This document shows, piece by piece, positions 44,731-53,060 of a stretch of 64,000 bases of DNA. Under the pieces are notes generated by a model that had not been told where the DNA came from, did no database searches, and was given only the letters and a program-made list of their open reading frames with translations. Position 1 is the stretch's first letter; the number at the start of each line of letters is the position of its first letter. Source of the stretch: Phragmitibacter flavus (GTDB taxonomy: Bacteria; Verrucomicrobiota; Verrucomicrobiia; Verrucomicrobiales; Verrucomicrobiaceae); the NCBI RefSeq assembly GCF_005780165.1, contig NZ_VAUV01000014.1, positions 1 to 64,000 of the forward strand, given 5' to 3'. Position numbers and translations under genes: made by a program.

Positions 44731-45483
44731 ATGAGCAAAAGGAACTTTTGTTGGCCGGTTGGCTTCTTGGTTTGGTTTCTTGCTGCGATTTTGGTGGTGG
44801 GCTGCAGGGAGGGCGAGGTGCCGGTAGCCCCATTGAAGTCGAAGGTTTTGTCGGAAACCAAGCGACCTGATCCGGCGCGATTTGCGAAGGAGATTGCGGC
44901 GTTTGACAAGGAAGAACTGGAGAATGCGCCTCCCCGTGGCGGGATTGTTTTTACCGGCAGTTCCAGCATCCGGTTGTGGAAGTTGGGGGAAGCGTTTGCG
45001 GATCTTCCCGTGCTGAATCGTGGATTTGGAGGATCAGTGGCGAATGATTTGATCGTTTATGCAGATCAGGTCGTGCTGCGCTATGAGCCGAAAGTGTTGG
45101 TGGTCTATACCGGGAGCAATGACATCAATGCGAAGCTGACGGTGGAAGAGGCGCTCGCCGATTTCACCGGGTTTTTGGAATTGGTGAACCGCAAGTTGCC
45201 AGAGACCAAGGTCCTTGTGAATCCGGTGAAAATTTCGCGGAAGCGGATTGAGCAGATCGAGAAGGTGCGGGAGTTGAATGGAAAATTGAAGGCGTGGTGC
45301 GCGGAGCGGCCTTGGACCCGGTGGGTGGAGACTGCCCAATATCTCGAGGATGAGAATGGGCAGCCGATTGACCGATTTTTTGCCAAGGATCAGCTGCATT
45401 TGAGCCCTGAAGGATATGTGGAGTGGGAGAAGATTTTGGGGCCGGTATTGCGGGAAGAGTGGGAGAAAAAGGCGAAGGGCTAA
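44731..45483 (+). CDS. SGNH/GDSL-type hydrolase lipoprotein
   Basis: A 250-residue protein with a lipobox (LVVGC at about residue 25-29). The SGNH fold is shown by IVFTGSSSIRLW (block I, nucleophile Ser), NRGFGGSVAND (block II Gly), VVYTGSNDIN (block III Asn) and KDQLHLSPEGYVEW (catalytic Asp and His). It probably removes ester groups such as acetyl from sugars. Its stop overlaps the convergent minus-strand lipoprotein gene by 4 bases (CTAA). Confidence 0.88.
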   Translation: MSKRNFCWPVGFLVWFLAAILVVGCREGEVPVAPLKSKVLSETKRPDPARFAKEIAAFDKEELENAPPRGGIVFTGSSSIRLWKLGEAFADLPVLNRGFGGSVANDLIVYADQVVLRYEPKVLVVYTGSNDINAKLTVEEALADFTGFLELVNRKLPETKVLVNPVKISRKRIEQIEKVRELNGKLKAWCAERPWTRWVETAQYLEDENGQPIDRFFAKDQLHLSPEGYVEWEKILGPVLREEWEKKAKG

Positions 45484-46022
45484 GGACGGGTGAGTTCGAA
45501 TACGCCGTGGTCAGCTTTGCTTTGGTAGGTGGCTTTGAAGTGGGTGGAGGTGGCATTGCCGTCGTATTTGAATATGCCGCCGAAGAGTTTGCCGAGGTTC
45601 TGTTCGCCGGAGATTTTGTAGCTTTGGTCGGGTTGAGGAGTGGCGATGTGATGGGCCTTGTAGCCGCCACTAAGGAATTTTGCCCAAGTGGCATGGTAGC
45701 GGAAGGTCCAGGCGTTGGGCTGTTTGGGGTCGGGGTCGGGGCTGACGATGGCACGTAGTTTGCCGTGATGGCCGGTGCCCTCGCTTCGCCAGGTGCCTTG
45801 CCAGGCACCGGAGAGGTCGGTGGGCGCGGTGGTGGAACTGGTGGCGGCAGCTTGGTTCCACGCGTGGTTGTAGGGGATGGCGCAGCTGGTGAGGAAAAGA
45901 GTGAGGGCGAGGATGAGTGGATGGATGACGGATAAGGTGAGCCTCCTTACGTGGGCTGCTATTTGGTTGAGCATTGGGCTTGGCATGGGAGGGCAACGTC
46001 GGAAGATGGCTGGGTTTTTCAT
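45480..46022 (-). CDS. Hypothetical lipoprotein
   Basis: A 180-residue protein. A hydrophobic segment ends with the lipobox LFLTSC (about residues 42-47), placing it in the envelope. The mature part contains DLSGAWQGTWRSEGTGHHGKL, a pattern like small lipocalin-type or extracellular ligand-binding proteins, but no family can be named. The long sequence before the signal suggests the true start may be a later Met at about residue 13 or 17. It shares four bases with the convergent SGNH gene. Confidence 0.7.
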   Translation of the reverse strand: MKNPAIFRRCPPMPSPMLNQIAAHVRRLTLSVIHPLILALTLFLTSCAIPYNHAWNQAAATSSTTAPTDLSGAWQGTWRSEGTGHHGKLRAIVSPDPDPKQPNAWTFRYHATWAKFLSGGYKAHHIATPQPDQSYKISGEQNLGKLFGGIFKYDGNATSTHFKATYQSKADHGVFELTRP

Positions 46023-46065
46023 GGTGGATGGGATACGCGGCAGGATGGGGTTGAGGCTTTGGACA

Positions 46066-46095
46066 CAAAAAAGCCGCAGGTGGTGGCCTGCGGCT
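46066..46095 (-). terminator. Rho-independent terminator
   Basis: On the minus strand AGCCGCAGG and CCTGCGGCT (9-bp perfect arms, 6-nt loop) are followed by TTTTTTGTG. This is a classic intrinsic terminator for the fructose-bisphosphate aldolase gene located upstream on this strand. Confidence 0.85.
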
Positions 46096-46104
46096 GGAAA
46101 GTAG

Positions 46105-46155
46105 AAGGGCCGTCCCGGCCCTTGAGGTTGGATGAAAGGCTCGGGGACGAGCCTT
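46105..46155. repeat. Two short palindromes (triloop type)
   Basis: AAGGGCCG-TCC-CGGCCCTT (46105-46123) and AAGGCTCG-GGGA-CGAGCCTT (46136-46155) are perfect hairpins with 8-bp arms and 3-4 nt loops, side by side just after the aldolase stop. They resemble the other intergenic palindromes of the right half of the window and differ from the terminator next to them by lacking a T run. Confidence 0.7.
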
Positions 46156-46161
46156 CAACGT

Positions 46162-47193
46162 TTACACTTTGCCGAAGATGGTGTTGCCGGTGCTGAGGAG
46201 GTCGTCACAGGCTTGCATGAGACGCTCGCAGAGCCCTTGCTCGGCTTTTTTGAGGTAGTTGCGCGGGTCGTAGATTTTTTTGTCGCCGACTTCGCCATCG
46301 AGTTTGAGGACGCCGTCGTAGTTCTTGAACATGTGATGGGCGATCGGGAGGGTGAAGGCGTATTGGGTGTCGGTGTCGATGTTCATCTTGATGACACCGT
46401 AGCCAAGGGTTTCGCGGATTTCTTCGAGGGCGGTTCCTGAGCCGCCGTGGAAGACGAGGTCCATTTCGGCTTCGGGACCGTATTTGTCGGTCACGGCTTT
46501 CTGGCCGTCGCGAAGGATGGTGGGCTGGAGTTTGACGGCACCGGGTTTGTAGGCACCGTGCACGTTTCCGAAGGTGGCGGCGAACATGAACTGGCCGACG
46601 CCGTTGAGGGTCTCGTAGACGGCGAGCATGTCCTCAGGGGTGGTATAAAGTTTTTCGTTGGCGACGCCTGAGGTGTCGTGTCCGTCTTCTTCACCGCCGA
46701 CAACGCCGGCTTCGATTTCGAGGATGATGTCGAGCTCAACGCATTGCTCGAGGAGTTCCTTGGAGACGCGCATGTTTTCTTCGAGCGGGAGCTCGGAGCC
46801 GTCGAACATGTGACTGTTGAAGAGGTTGCCTTTGCCTTCGGCGCGGCGTTCGGCGGTGGCGGCGAGCAAGGGTTTGAGAAATTTCTCGACGTTCTTGGGA
46901 TGGCAGTGGTCGGTGTGGAGGGCGATGAGGACGTCGTAGCGCGCAGCGAGGCGATGGGCGGCTTCGGCGAGGACGATGGCACCGAGGGCCATGTCCTTGA
47001 CGGCAATGCCGGAGGCAAATTCACCACCGCCGGTGCTGACCTGGATGATGCCGTCGGACTTGGAGTCGGCAAAGGCTTTGAGGGCTCCGTTGAGGGAGGC
47101 CGTCGAGGTGACGTTGATGGCCGGGTAGGCGTAGCCACCTTTTTGGGCGGCGTCCAGCATGGCGCGATATTGGGCGGGAGTGGCAATGGGCAT
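46162..47193 (-). CDS. fbaA: Class II fructose-bisphosphate aldolase
   Basis: A protein of about 343 residues of the long class IIA type. Key segments are IALHTDHCHPKN (catalytic Asp and zinc-binding His), NLFNSHMFDGSELPLEEN, LEIEAGVVGGEEDG (zinc-binding Glu), FGNVHGAYKPG (zinc-binding His), FHGGSGT and KMNIDTDTQYAF. It cleaves fructose 1,6-bisphosphate to glyceraldehyde-3-phosphate and dihydroxyacetone phosphate in glycolysis and runs in reverse in gluconeogenesis. An upstream Met would add 19 residues; the shorter start begins with the conserved MPIATPAQYR. A strong terminator follows. Confidence 0.96.
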   Translation of the reverse strand: MPIATPAQYRAMLDAAQKGGYAYPAINVTSTASLNGALKAFADSKSDGIIQVSTGGGEFASGIAVKDMALGAIVLAEAAHRLAARYDVLIALHTDHCHPKNVEKFLKPLLAATAERRAEGKGNLFNSHMFDGSELPLEENMRVSKELLEQCVELDIILEIEAGVVGGEEDGHDTSGVANEKLYTTPEDMLAVYETLNGVGQFMFAATFGNVHGAYKPGAVKLQPTILRDGQKAVTDKYGPEAEMDLVFHGGSGTALEEIRETLGYGVIKMNIDTDTQYAFTLPIAHHMFKNYDGVLKLDGEVGDKKIYDPRNYLKKAEQGLCERLMQACDDLLSTGNTIFGKV

Positions 47194-47314
47194 GGTCGCT
47201 TGCAAAGGAGCATGATTTGGGCCGGTTGCAACTTTTGATCGATTGAGCAACTTTTTGCATTGGGTGGTTTTTGATGCCTTTGTGATGATGATGCCGAACT
47301 TGAACGATTTTGTG

Positions 47315-47965
47315 ATGCGGGGACTGGGGCTTATGCTGTGGCTGTTGCTTGGATTGCTGCCGGTGTCTGGTCAGGAGGGGGGACCACCGCCGAATCAAAA
47401 GCCGTGGGATCGTGGGGAAAAGGGGCCGGGAGATCGTGATCGTGACCGTGATCGAGGACCGGGCGAGGGCGGGCCGGAGCGTCGTGGGGGGCGGGATCGC
47501 GGGGATATGTTCCGCAATTTGTCGGAGTCGGAGCGCAAGCAGGTGCGCGAGGCGTTTGAAAAGGTTTGGGTCCGTCCGGAGGTGGAAGCGGCGAGGGAAA
47601 GGCTAAAGGAGGCGAATGATGATTATCGAAAGGTGATGGAAGCGGCGATGATGCAGGTGGACCCGGAAGTGGTGAAGTTGTTGGAGAAATCGAGGCCGAA
47701 GCCGCCGCCGTTGCCGGATGTGAATGATCCGGAGTTTGCGCGGAAGGTGATGGACCGGTTACGGTTTGAGGGATTGCATCGCGGGGATCGCGAGGGACGA
47801 TTGCATGAGCGGGTGATGGGTTCGCCAGCGGTGGCGGACTTGGTAAAGCGACTGCTGGAGGCCCCGCCCGAGAAACGAGCTGAGCTTTGGGGACAGTTGA
47901 AGGAGGCCTATCAGCGGGGTGCCCGTGATGTTTTGCCCGGGCCTGCTGGGCCGAAGGGTGAATGA
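47315..47965 (+). CDS. Hypothetical secreted protein, Arg/Asp-rich
   Basis: A protein of about 216 residues. A signal-like hydrophobic segment (GLGLMLWLLLGLLPVSGQ) is followed by a low-complexity stretch of Gly, Pro, Arg and Asp, including GDRDRDRDRG. The remaining two thirds are helical: RNLSESERKQVREAFEKVW and EAARERLKEANDDYRKVMEAAMMQV, reminiscent of periplasmic helical proteins of the Spy/CpxP kind, though no LTxxQ motif is certain. Starts at 47243 or 47285 are alternatives. It is divergent from the aldolase gene. Confidence 0.65.
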   Translation: MRGLGLMLWLLLGLLPVSGQEGGPPPNQKPWDRGEKGPGDRDRDRDRGPGEGGPERRGGRDRGDMFRNLSESERKQVREAFEKVWVRPEVEAARERLKEANDDYRKVMEAAMMQVDPEVVKLLEKSRPKPPPLPDVNDPEFARKVMDRLRFEGLHRGDREGRLHERVMGSPAVADLVKRLLEAPPEKRAELWGQLKEAYQRGARDVLPGPAGPKGE

Positions 47966-48015
47966 GGGGTGTTTGTTTTAAATCGAAATCTTCGCCTCAA
48001 CGCCTCAAAACGGTT

Positions 48016-48369
48016 ATGGTAGCTCCTGAGCCCGAAGTTGCATGCCGTGAGGCAATTGCTTGTTGGTCAAGCATACAAGAGTTGGTCGAGTTTGCGGAAA
48101 GACGGCACGGATATAGCAACTCTAATTGTGGCTCGGGAGTTACTTATCCAGAGGATTTAGATGAATACGAAATAACATTGGGCGAAATCTCCTTGGCAAG
48201 AGGCCAGCTCAAAATTTATAGGTATCGAATCGCCATTCCTCCTGGGTGGGAAATCTTGGTTGCTGAACAGCTATATCTACAGATCCTTTCGACTGTGCTG
48301 CGCGAAAATGGTTTTTTCGATGAGGCGGAGAAAGTTGGCTTGATCGCTAAACGTTTTGTTGAGCGTTAG
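48016..48369 (+). CDS. Hypothetical protein with AT-rich codon use
   Basis: A protein of about 117 residues with no recognised domain. The amino acid pattern (EAIACWSSIQELVEFAERR, ARGQLKIYRYRIAIPPGWEILVAEQ) suggests a small globular cytoplasmic protein. An upstream ATG at 47962 would add 18 residues and overlap the previous gene. Its codons are richer in A and T than those of the surrounding genes, so it may have been acquired. Function unknown. Confidence 0.55.
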   Translation: MVAPEPEVACREAIACWSSIQELVEFAERRHGYSNSNCGSGVTYPEDLDEYEITLGEISLARGQLKIYRYRIAIPPGWEILVAEQLYLQILSTVLRENGFFDEAEKVGLIAKRFVER

Positions 48370-48431
48370 TAATCGCTGATTTGCAAGTCGGCGCGGAATA
48401 AGACCAACCATGAAATGGCGTGGTGAGCATG

Positions 48432-48836
48432 TTAGCTAGACGGAGGAGATTCGGGAAAATTGTGGCTATTAGCTTCCATCCATTCGCGGATGGCGCGGAG
48501 TTGTTTTTTGTCGGGTTTGGCGGCTTTGGTGATGGGGGCTTGGGCGAGCTGTTCGCGACGGGCGGCGGCGGCTTGGATGAAGTTGGCTTCGGGGGTGAGA
48601 TTTTCGAGGTAGGTGCCGACGTCGGGGGCGCTGAGACGGCGCAGGGGGAAGTCGATGACGCGCAGAACCAGATTGAGTTCGCCGCGGGCGACGTCGAGGA
48701 TGTCGCCGGGTTTTAGGGTGCGTGAGGGTTTGATGGGCTGCCCGATGATGCGCACGTGATTGCGCTGACAGGACTGGGTGGCCTGGCTGCGGGTTTTGAA
48801 GATGCGGGTGTGGTGGAGGTAAACGTCGGCGCGCAT
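48432..48836 (-). CDS. S4-domain RNA-binding protein (Hsp15/HslR-like)
   Basis: A 134-residue protein. The first 60 residues form an S4 domain: RADVYLHHTRIFKTRSQATQSCQRNHVRIIGQPIKPSRTLKPGD, matching the Hsp15/RluB-type RNA-binding fold. A basic helical tail follows with KPDKKQLRAIREWMEAN. Hsp15 rescues stalled 50S ribosomal subunits carrying nascent peptides in E. coli; the same role is plausible here. It lies downstream of rsmB on the same strand, which supports an RNA-related job. Confidence 0.85.
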   Translation of the reverse strand: MRADVYLHHTRIFKTRSQATQSCQRNHVRIIGQPIKPSRTLKPGDILDVARGELNLVLRVIDFPLRRLSAPDVGTYLENLTPEANFIQAAAARREQLAQAPITKAAKPDKKQLRAIREWMEANSHNFPESPPSS

Positions 48837-48842
48837 GGCTAA

Positions 48843-48916
48843 GCCTGCTGCGCAGGCGAAGATGGGAGATGAGAGATCGAAGATGGGGACGGGTGCTGCG
48901 AAGTGAAACTTCGCGG
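48843..48916. repeat. Two short palindromes (triloop type)
   Basis: GCCTGC-TGC-GCAGGC (48843-48857) and GCGAAGT-GAA-ACTTCGC (48898-48914, followed by GG) are perfect hairpins with 3-nt loops. The second occurs again, base for base with its GG, at 63818-63836, so it is a dispersed repeat. They lie in the gap between rsmB and the S4 gene and have no T run. Confidence 0.72.
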
Positions 48917-48926
48917 TCCAGAGGAG

Positions 48927-50198
48927 TTAGCTTTTGATGAGGAGGGCGGCGTAGGCTCCATCGGTTTGATCGCGCCAGGGGAGGGCGGTGTGCGATTGTT
49001 CGAGGCGGAGGTTGGGGTGTTGGGCGAGGAGTTTTTGGATGACGATTTCATTTTCGTCGTGATCGAGGCTGCAGGTGCTGTAGACGAGTTGACCGCCGGG
49101 TTTGAGGAAAGGGAGAATGGCGTTGGTGAGGTCGGTTTGAAGTTTTTGCATTTCAGCAAAGACTTCGGGTTCGAGGCGCCAGCGGACGTCGAGGCGGCGG
49201 CGCATGACACCGGTGTTGCTGCATGGGGCGTCGATGAGGATGCGGTCGAACTGGAGGTCGCCGAAGGTTGGTTTGGCGGTTTGGGTCCAGTCGTGGAGAA
49301 CGGGTTCGGCAATGGTGGCGTGAAGGCGCTGGAGGTTGTTGCGCATGCGCTGGAGTCGCTTGGAGCTGGAGTCGCAGGCGATGATGCGGCCCTGATTTTG
49401 CATCATTTGGGCGATGAGCGCGGTTTTTCCGCCGGGGGCGGCGCAGGCGTCGAGGATGAGTTCGCCGGGTTGGGCATCGAGCAGTCGGCAGGCGTGCGAG
49501 GTGCTGGGATCCTGGGCGTAGCACTGACCGGTGTGGAGCCAGGTGAGGGGGGGATTTTCGGCGAAGTAAAAGCCGGGGATGGTCGAGGGTTTGAGGTCGC
49601 CGGGTTCAACGGGTTTGGGGTGAAGTTGATTGAGGCGGATGAAGGTGGTGGCGGGCTTTTGATTCCACTGACAGAGCTGTTCGGTGTCGCTGGGACCGAA
49701 TTGTTTGATCCAGCGGTCGACGAGCCAATCGGGGTGGGAGTAACGTTCGTCGAGGGGAAGGGTGGGGAGTTGAGCGAGGAGGGTTTCGCGTTCGCGCAGG
49801 GTGCGGCGGAGGATGGCGTTGATGAGGCCACGGGCTTTGCCATCGGCGAGATTGACGGTTTCGTTGACGGCGGCGTGGGGGGCGTGGTCGAGAAGGAGGA
49901 TTTGGGTGAGGCCGAGCCGGAGAAGCCAGTGGACGCGGTGTTCGAGGTGGTTGTTGTTGCAGAGTTCTTCGAGCCAGTGGTCGAGGAGGGTGATGTGGCG
50001 GAGGGTGCCGAAGACGAGGGCCTGGAGGAGGGCGGCGTCGCGGTGTTCGAGGTGATGGGCGCTGGCGTCGCGGTCAACGAGGTTGGCGGCAAATTCTTCG
50101 CCGTGCTCCCAGTTCATGAGGATGTCGAGGGCGAGTTCGCGGGTGTTGACGAAGCGTGGGGCTTTGGCGTTGGCGTTGGTGGATCTGGGGCTGGGCAT
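48927..50198 (-). CDS. rsmB: 16S rRNA (cytosine-967-C5)-methyltransferase RsmB
   Basis: A 423-residue enzyme. The N-terminal 140 residues are a NusB-like RNA-binding domain (TRELALDILMNWEHGEEFAAN..., ARGLINAILRRTLRERE). The C-terminal part is the NOL1/NOP2/Sun methyltransferase: motif I ILDACAAPGGKTALIA, IIACDSSSKRLQRM, motif IV ILIDAPCSNTGVMRRRLDVRW and motif VI LVYSTCSLDHDENE. The two cysteines needed for cytosine-C5 methylation are present. It modifies C967 of 16S rRNA. Length matches the family. The frame on the opposite strand is a high-GC shadow. Confidence 0.93.
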   Translation of the reverse strand: MPSPRSTNANAKAPRFVNTRELALDILMNWEHGEEFAANLVDRDASAHHLEHRDAALLQALVFGTLRHITLLDHWLEELCNNNHLEHRVHWLLRLGLTQILLLDHAPHAAVNETVNLADGKARGLINAILRRTLRERETLLAQLPTLPLDERYSHPDWLVDRWIKQFGPSDTEQLCQWNQKPATTFIRLNQLHPKPVEPGDLKPSTIPGFYFAENPPLTWLHTGQCYAQDPSTSHACRLLDAQPGELILDACAAPGGKTALIAQMMQNQGRIIACDSSSKRLQRMRNNLQRLHATIAEPVLHDWTQTAKPTFGDLQFDRILIDAPCSNTGVMRRRLDVRWRLEPEVFAEMQKLQTDLTNAILPFLKPGGQLVYSTCSLDHDENEIVIQKLLAQHPNLRLEQSHTALPWRDQTDGAYAALLIKS

Positions 50199-50289
50199 CG
50201 GGTGTAAGAGGTGGAGACTACACCGGATGGGGTGGTTTGGCGAGCGGGGGTTGTGGTGGGTGAGGGCGGGTGCCTATGGCTCTGGACCG

Positions 50290-50332
50290 GGCAGGCAGAA
50301 TGCCTGCCACACCCACAGGCTGCAAGCCTGTG
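50290..50332. repeat. Two short palindromes (triloop type)
   Basis: GGCAGGCA-GAA-TGCCTGCC (50290-50308) and CACAGGCT-GCA-AGCCTGTG (50314-50332) are perfect hairpins with 8-bp arms and 3-nt loops. They lie in the 134-base gap between rsmB and the serine hydrolase gene, directly after the hydrolase stop codon on the minus strand. Without a T run they are repeats rather than ordinary terminators, though they may help stabilise or end transcripts. Confidence 0.78.
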
Positions 50333-51502
50333 TCACGCGGGCCAAATTTGGTCGAGGAGGCGGATGAGGCTGAGGGATTTTTCGTTGGGGAGGGCACCGG
50401 TTTCCATCTGATTCATGACGTAGGCGAAGGAAAGCTGGCGGGCGGGATCGGCGAAGGCGAGGCTGCCGCCGGCTCCGGGGTGACCGAAGGCGCGGGGGCT
50501 GAGGCTATAGATTTGACGGGTTTTTTGGCCATCTTCGTTGACGGGATCGCGCATGACGCCGGCGGCGAAGGCGACGGGGGACTGGAGGACGGCGTCGGTT
50601 TGCTGGCTTAGGGTGGTTTCGAGCTGGGTGAGAATGGTGGAGGGGACGAGGGTTTGGTCCTGCCATTGACCCTTGTTGGCGAGCATGGCGTAGAAGGCGG
50701 AGAGGCCGCGGGCGCTGCCGACACCGCCAAAACTGGCGAGGCCGAGCTGCTGGATTTCGGGTCGGTTGAGGTCGCGCACGGAGCCGAGTCCGGTAGGCGA
50801 GGCGAAGGTGCGCTGGGTGAGGCTGCCGGGCTGGGTGAAGGCCTTCATGAAGGCGTCGGGTTGGGTCCCGGCTTTGATTTTGGCGGGTTGGAGCTGGGCG
50901 ACGCGGGGACTTTGTTCAGAGGGGAGGCCGATCCAGAAGTCGAGGTTCATGGGGCGGCGGAAGGTTTCGTCGAAGTAGTGGCCGAGGGTGGGGGCGGAGG
51001 TGGCGAGGCGGACGATTTGGTCGAGGAGAAAGCCGAAGGTGCGGGCGTGGTAGGCTTGCTGCGTGCCGGGAGCGGAGTTGGGGGTTTGATTTTCGATGGT
51101 TTGGATGACGGCGTCGAAGTCTTCGATGGAAACTTTTTCGTCGAGGGGGCTGAGGCCACCGTTGTGAGAGAGGAGTTGGGCGAAGGTGATGGTGGATTTG
51201 CCGGCTTTGGCGAAGTCGGGCCAGAGGTGGGCGACGGGTTGGTCGAGCGTGAGGTTGGAGGTGTGCAGCGCGTGAAGGGTGGCGACGGCGGCGGGTCCTT
51301 TGGTGGCGCTCCAGACGGGGACGAGGGTGTCGGCGGTCCAGGGGGTTTGGTCGGCGGGGTTGGCGATGCCGTGGGAGAGATTGAGGATCTCGACGCCGCG
51401 ATGATGGATGGAGATGCTGGCGCCGAGTTCGTTGCGTTCGCTGAAGTTGCGTTCGAATTCTGGGGTGAGGGCGGCAAGGAGGTCGGCGGTGGTGGGTGGC
51501 AT
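50333..51502 (-). CDS. Serine beta-lactamase-like hydrolase (esterase/class C-type fold)
   Basis: A 389-residue protein of the beta-lactamase/esterase EstB group. The S-x-x-K motif is SATK (residues 65-68), the Y-x-x element is the Tyr at about 151 in AYHARTFG, and HPGAGG at about residue 336 replaces the KTG box as in many carboxylesterases. No signal peptide is seen. Known relatives cleave esters or D-peptides, so antibiotic resistance should not be assumed. It follows the TPR gene by 35 bases on the same strand. Confidence 0.87.
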   Translation of the reverse strand: MPPTTADLLAALTPEFERNFSERNELGASISIHHRGVEILNLSHGIANPADQTPWTADTLVPVWSATKGPAAVATLHALHTSNLTLDQPVAHLWPDFAKAGKSTITFAQLLSHNGGLSPLDEKVSIEDFDAVIQTIENQTPNSAPGTQQAYHARTFGFLLDQIVRLATSAPTLGHYFDETFRRPMNLDFWIGLPSEQSPRVAQLQPAKIKAGTQPDAFMKAFTQPGSLTQRTFASPTGLGSVRDLNRPEIQQLGLASFGGVGSARGLSAFYAMLANKGQWQDQTLVPSTILTQLETTLSQQTDAVLQSPVAFAAGVMRDPVNEDGQKTRQIYSLSPRAFGHPGAGGSLAFADPARQLSFAYVMNQMETGALPNEKSLSLIRLLDQIWPA

Positions 51503-51537
51503 TTTGGCTTTGAATGTCGGTAAAGGAGCGGCGTTTT

Positions 51538-52011
51538 TTAGAGCATTTCCTTGAGGCTGGCGAGGTCGGGATCGCGACGGGCGGCTTTGCGGAGGTCGGC
51601 ATCAAGCTCGAAGGATTTTTCGAGCATGAGGATGGCGTTTTCGGGTTCGCCGAGGCGGGCGTGGTAGCAGCCGGCGTTGTAGAAGAAGATGGATTTGTCG
51701 AAGAGGGAGCGGGGTCCGTCGAGAAGGACGTCGAGGGCGGCGCGGGTGTCGCCAAGTTCGTGGAGACAGAAGGCTTCGTGGATGTAACCGCTGGGTTCAA
51801 GAGGGGCTGCCTGGCGGAGCCGGCGGGCGACGTTGAGGGCGTCGTCCCAACGTTTTTCGCCCATGAGGCTGAGGGTGAGAATTTCCAAGACGTCGGAGCG
51901 GCCCAGGGCGTCGGAGGGAAGCTGATGGAGTTCCTGCCAGACGTTTTTATACATGCCGAGCTCGAGATAGCCGTGGGCGGCCAGAATAATGCGCTCGTGG
52001 TCTTCGATCAT
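51538..52011 (-). CDS. TPR-repeat protein
   Basis: A protein of about 157 residues made of helix pairs that fit tetratricopeptide repeats: ERIILAAHGYLELGMYKNVWQELHQLP, ILTLSLMGEKRWDDALNVARRLRQAAP, IHEAFCLHELGDTRAALDVLLDGP and FYNAGCYHARLGEPENAILMLEKSFELD. Positions of small (A/G) and large residues match the TPR consensus. The frame extends to 52182, but the Met at 52011 begins just before the first repeat and leaves a 131-base divergent promoter region. Likely a scaffold; partner unknown. Confidence 0.82.
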   Translation of the reverse strand: MIEDHERIILAAHGYLELGMYKNVWQELHQLPSDALGRSDVLEILTLSLMGEKRWDDALNVARRLRQAAPLEPSGYIHEAFCLHELGDTRAALDVLLDGPRSLFDKSIFFYNAGCYHARLGEPENAILMLEKSFELDADLRKAARRDPDLASLKEML

Positions 52012-52142
52012 GAAAGGATGGGATCGGAGTGAAAGGTGCGTGGCGTTTTGGGGGTTGGCAAGTGGGGAGTTGACGGGGAATGCAAACTTTCCGGTGAAGC
52101 GGGGCTTGCCAAGTTTTCGCTGGGGAGCATAGGTCTGGCCGT

Positions 52143-53057
52143 ATGTTGAAGGCTTTTGTTTTGGGTGCGGGGTTGGGAACACGATTGCGACCGTTGACGG
52201 ATCAGTTGCCGAAGCCGCTGGTGCCGTATTTTCATCGACCGCTGATGGTGAGTGCTTTTGATCATTTGCTCGGGGCAGGGGTGGGGGAGTTTGTGGTGAA
52301 CACGCATCATTTGCCGGGCGCTTACGGGGAGGCGTTTCCTGAGGGGGAGTATGCGGGGGCGGGGATTACGTTTCGGCATGAGCCGGTATTACTGGAGACG
52401 GGCGGGGGCATTGCGAACGTGGGTGACTTGATGGGGGATGAGGATTTTGTGGTTTATAACGGGGACATTTTGACAGATTTGCCGCTGGAGCCGTTGTTGA
52501 GGGCGCATGAAGGAAGCGGGAATCTGGTGACGCTGGCGCTGAGATCGTCGGGTCCGTCGTTGTGTGTGGCATTTGATGCGGAGCGTGGACTGGTGACGGA
52601 TATTTTGAATCGGCTGAGGACGGGGGATGCGGGGTCGTTTCAGTTCACGGGAGTGTATGTGGTGAGTGCGGAGTTTGTGAGGGAGTTGACGCCGGGGAAG
52701 GTGGAGTCGGTGGTGCCGGTGTGGCTGAGGTTGATTAAGGAGGGGCGGCGGATTGGCGGGGGGGTGTTGGGTGAAGGAGGATGGGGTGATTTGGGGGATC
52801 GGGCGACTTATTTGCAGGCGCATTGGGATAGCGGCAGAGCGGCGGAGGCGGTGCATGCGGAGGCGGAAGTGGCGGCGGATGCGGTGCTGGTGGGGATGAA
52901 TGTGATCGGGCCGCAGGCGGTGGTGGGTGAGGGGGCGAGACTGGAGAAGTGCGTGCTTTGGCCGGGAGCGCGGGTGGAGGCGGGGGCGGTGTTGAAAAAT
53001 TGTGTGGTGAGACGCGGGATGGTGGCGAGGGGGACGTTGGAGAATGTGGATGTGTAG
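52143..53057 (+). CDS. Sugar-1-phosphate nucleotidyltransferase (MurU-like candidate)
   Basis: A 304-residue enzyme. The N-terminal signature AFVLGAGLGTRLRPLTDQLPKPLVP is that of nucleotidyltransferases, LETGGGIANV is a further conserved loop and VVYNGDILTDL holds the metal-binding Asp. Residues from about 225 form hexapeptide-like turns (ADAVLVGMNVIGPQAVVGEGARLEKCVLWPGARV), a short left-handed beta-helix. It couples NTP and a sugar-1-phosphate. With the APH-type kinase at 57220 it could be a MurU/AmgK-like pair; GDP-mannose or another sugar is the alternative. Confidence 0.85.
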   Translation: MLKAFVLGAGLGTRLRPLTDQLPKPLVPYFHRPLMVSAFDHLLGAGVGEFVVNTHHLPGAYGEAFPEGEYAGAGITFRHEPVLLETGGGIANVGDLMGDEDFVVYNGDILTDLPLEPLLRAHEGSGNLVTLALRSSGPSLCVAFDAERGLVTDILNRLRTGDAGSFQFTGVYVVSAEFVRELTPGKVESVVPVWLRLIKEGRRIGGGVLGEGGWGDLGDRATYLQAHWDSGRAAEAVHAEAEVAADAVLVGMNVIGPQAVVGEGARLEKCVLWPGARVEAGAVLKNCVVRRGMVARGTLENVDV

Positions 53058-53060
53058 TTT

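Noticed and set aside
48903-50207. A 434-codon plus-strand frame opposite rsmB
   Set aside because: It is a Gly/Glu/Val-rich shadow of a GC-rich gene whose minus-strand product has full RsmB motifs.
50333-51502. Antibiotic-resistance beta-lactamase
   Set aside because: SxxK is present, but HPGAGG replaces the KTG box and no signal peptide is seen, which fits esterase/peptidase relatives better.
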